DNA from: CAYZYK01 sp964482615
GTDB lineage: Bacteria; Patescibacteriota; Minisyncoccia; Minisyncoccales; CAYZYK01
Direction of reading: 5' to 3'
DNA: 37,942 nt
Assembly (NCBI GenBank): GCA_964482615.1
Contig: CAYZYK010000005.1
Location: 1 to 37,942, forward strand
Part shown: one piece after another, positions 37,927 to 37,942 of the stretch
Position numbering within the stretch: position 1 is the first letter of the stretch
Layout: the number at the start of each line of letters is the position of its first letter
Notes under the pieces: model-generated
What the model was told of the DNA's origin: nothing
Databases searched by the model: none
Seen by the model: only the letters and a program-made list of their open reading frames with translations
Position numbers and translations under genes: made by a program

Positions 37927-37942
37927 TATCTGAAAGGTTTAT

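Overview
The window is a stretch of an AT-rich bacterial chromosome with short genes, tight spacing and many 4-nt overlaps. The gene content points to a member of the Candidate Phyla Radiation (Patescibacteria), Parcubacteria- or Microgenomates-like. Supporting features are a short HrcA, a MurF-type ligase fused to a membrane N-terminus, a remnant of a stand-alone ComEC-like beta-lactamase-fold protein, small housekeeping enzymes, and many tiny membrane proteins of unknown function. UGA is used as an ordinary stop (for example at the overlap of the genes ending at 2481 and starting at 2484), so the UGA-as-glycine code of Gracilibacteria/Absconditabacteria does not apply. The taxon is an inference. 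No rRNA, CRISPR, insertion sequence or phage module was seen.

Layout. 1-450: a structured-RNA-like segment, two leftward promoters and a short leftward transcription unit that may encode a 12-residue basic peptide. 451-3155 (-): an envelope-type trio (DUF362 protein, DUF4015-type predicted glycoside hydrolase, unknown protein). 3235-11299 (-): a complete V/A-type ATPase operon in the order H-I-K-E-C-F-A-B-D. The ring subunit K carries every residue of the Enterococcus hirae Na+ site, which suggests a sodium-coupled rotary ATPase. 11.4-16.3 kb: an accessory region of small genes on both strands, including an 11-residue-repeat solenoid protein, TspO, a lipoprotein with a homopolymer frameshift, a truncated ComEC-like gene, a gene with an in-frame stop, and a 43-bp copy of the ntpI/ntpK junction. 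16.3-20.9 kb: uppS, rpmA (+), pyrG, rplI and a CtpA-type protease. 21.2-26.3 kb: tRNA-Lys and the heat-shock cluster hrcA-grpE-hsp20-dnaK-dnaJ behind a CIRCE operator. 26.4-34.8 kb: envelope and peptidoglycan genes (ftsQ, femX-like, uppP, DegT aminotransferase, MurF-like ligase, an alpha/beta hydrolase) interrupted by small genes. 34.8-37.9 kb: serS, lysS and a zinc-ribbon protein.

How it fits together. UppS and UppP make and recycle the undecaprenyl carrier. MurF-like, FemX-like and FtsQ act in peptidoglycan synthesis and division. The heat-shock cluster is under HrcA/CIRCE control. The clearest overall pattern is two gene classes. Housekeeping genes sit in tight operons and almost never have a Shine-Dalgarno sequence. 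Small, mostly unrecognised genes are interspersed between them, usually one at a time, each with an AGGAG-type site and in most cases its own TTGACA/TATAAT-type promoter and hairpin terminator. Some of these small genes are clearly richer in G+C than their surroundings.
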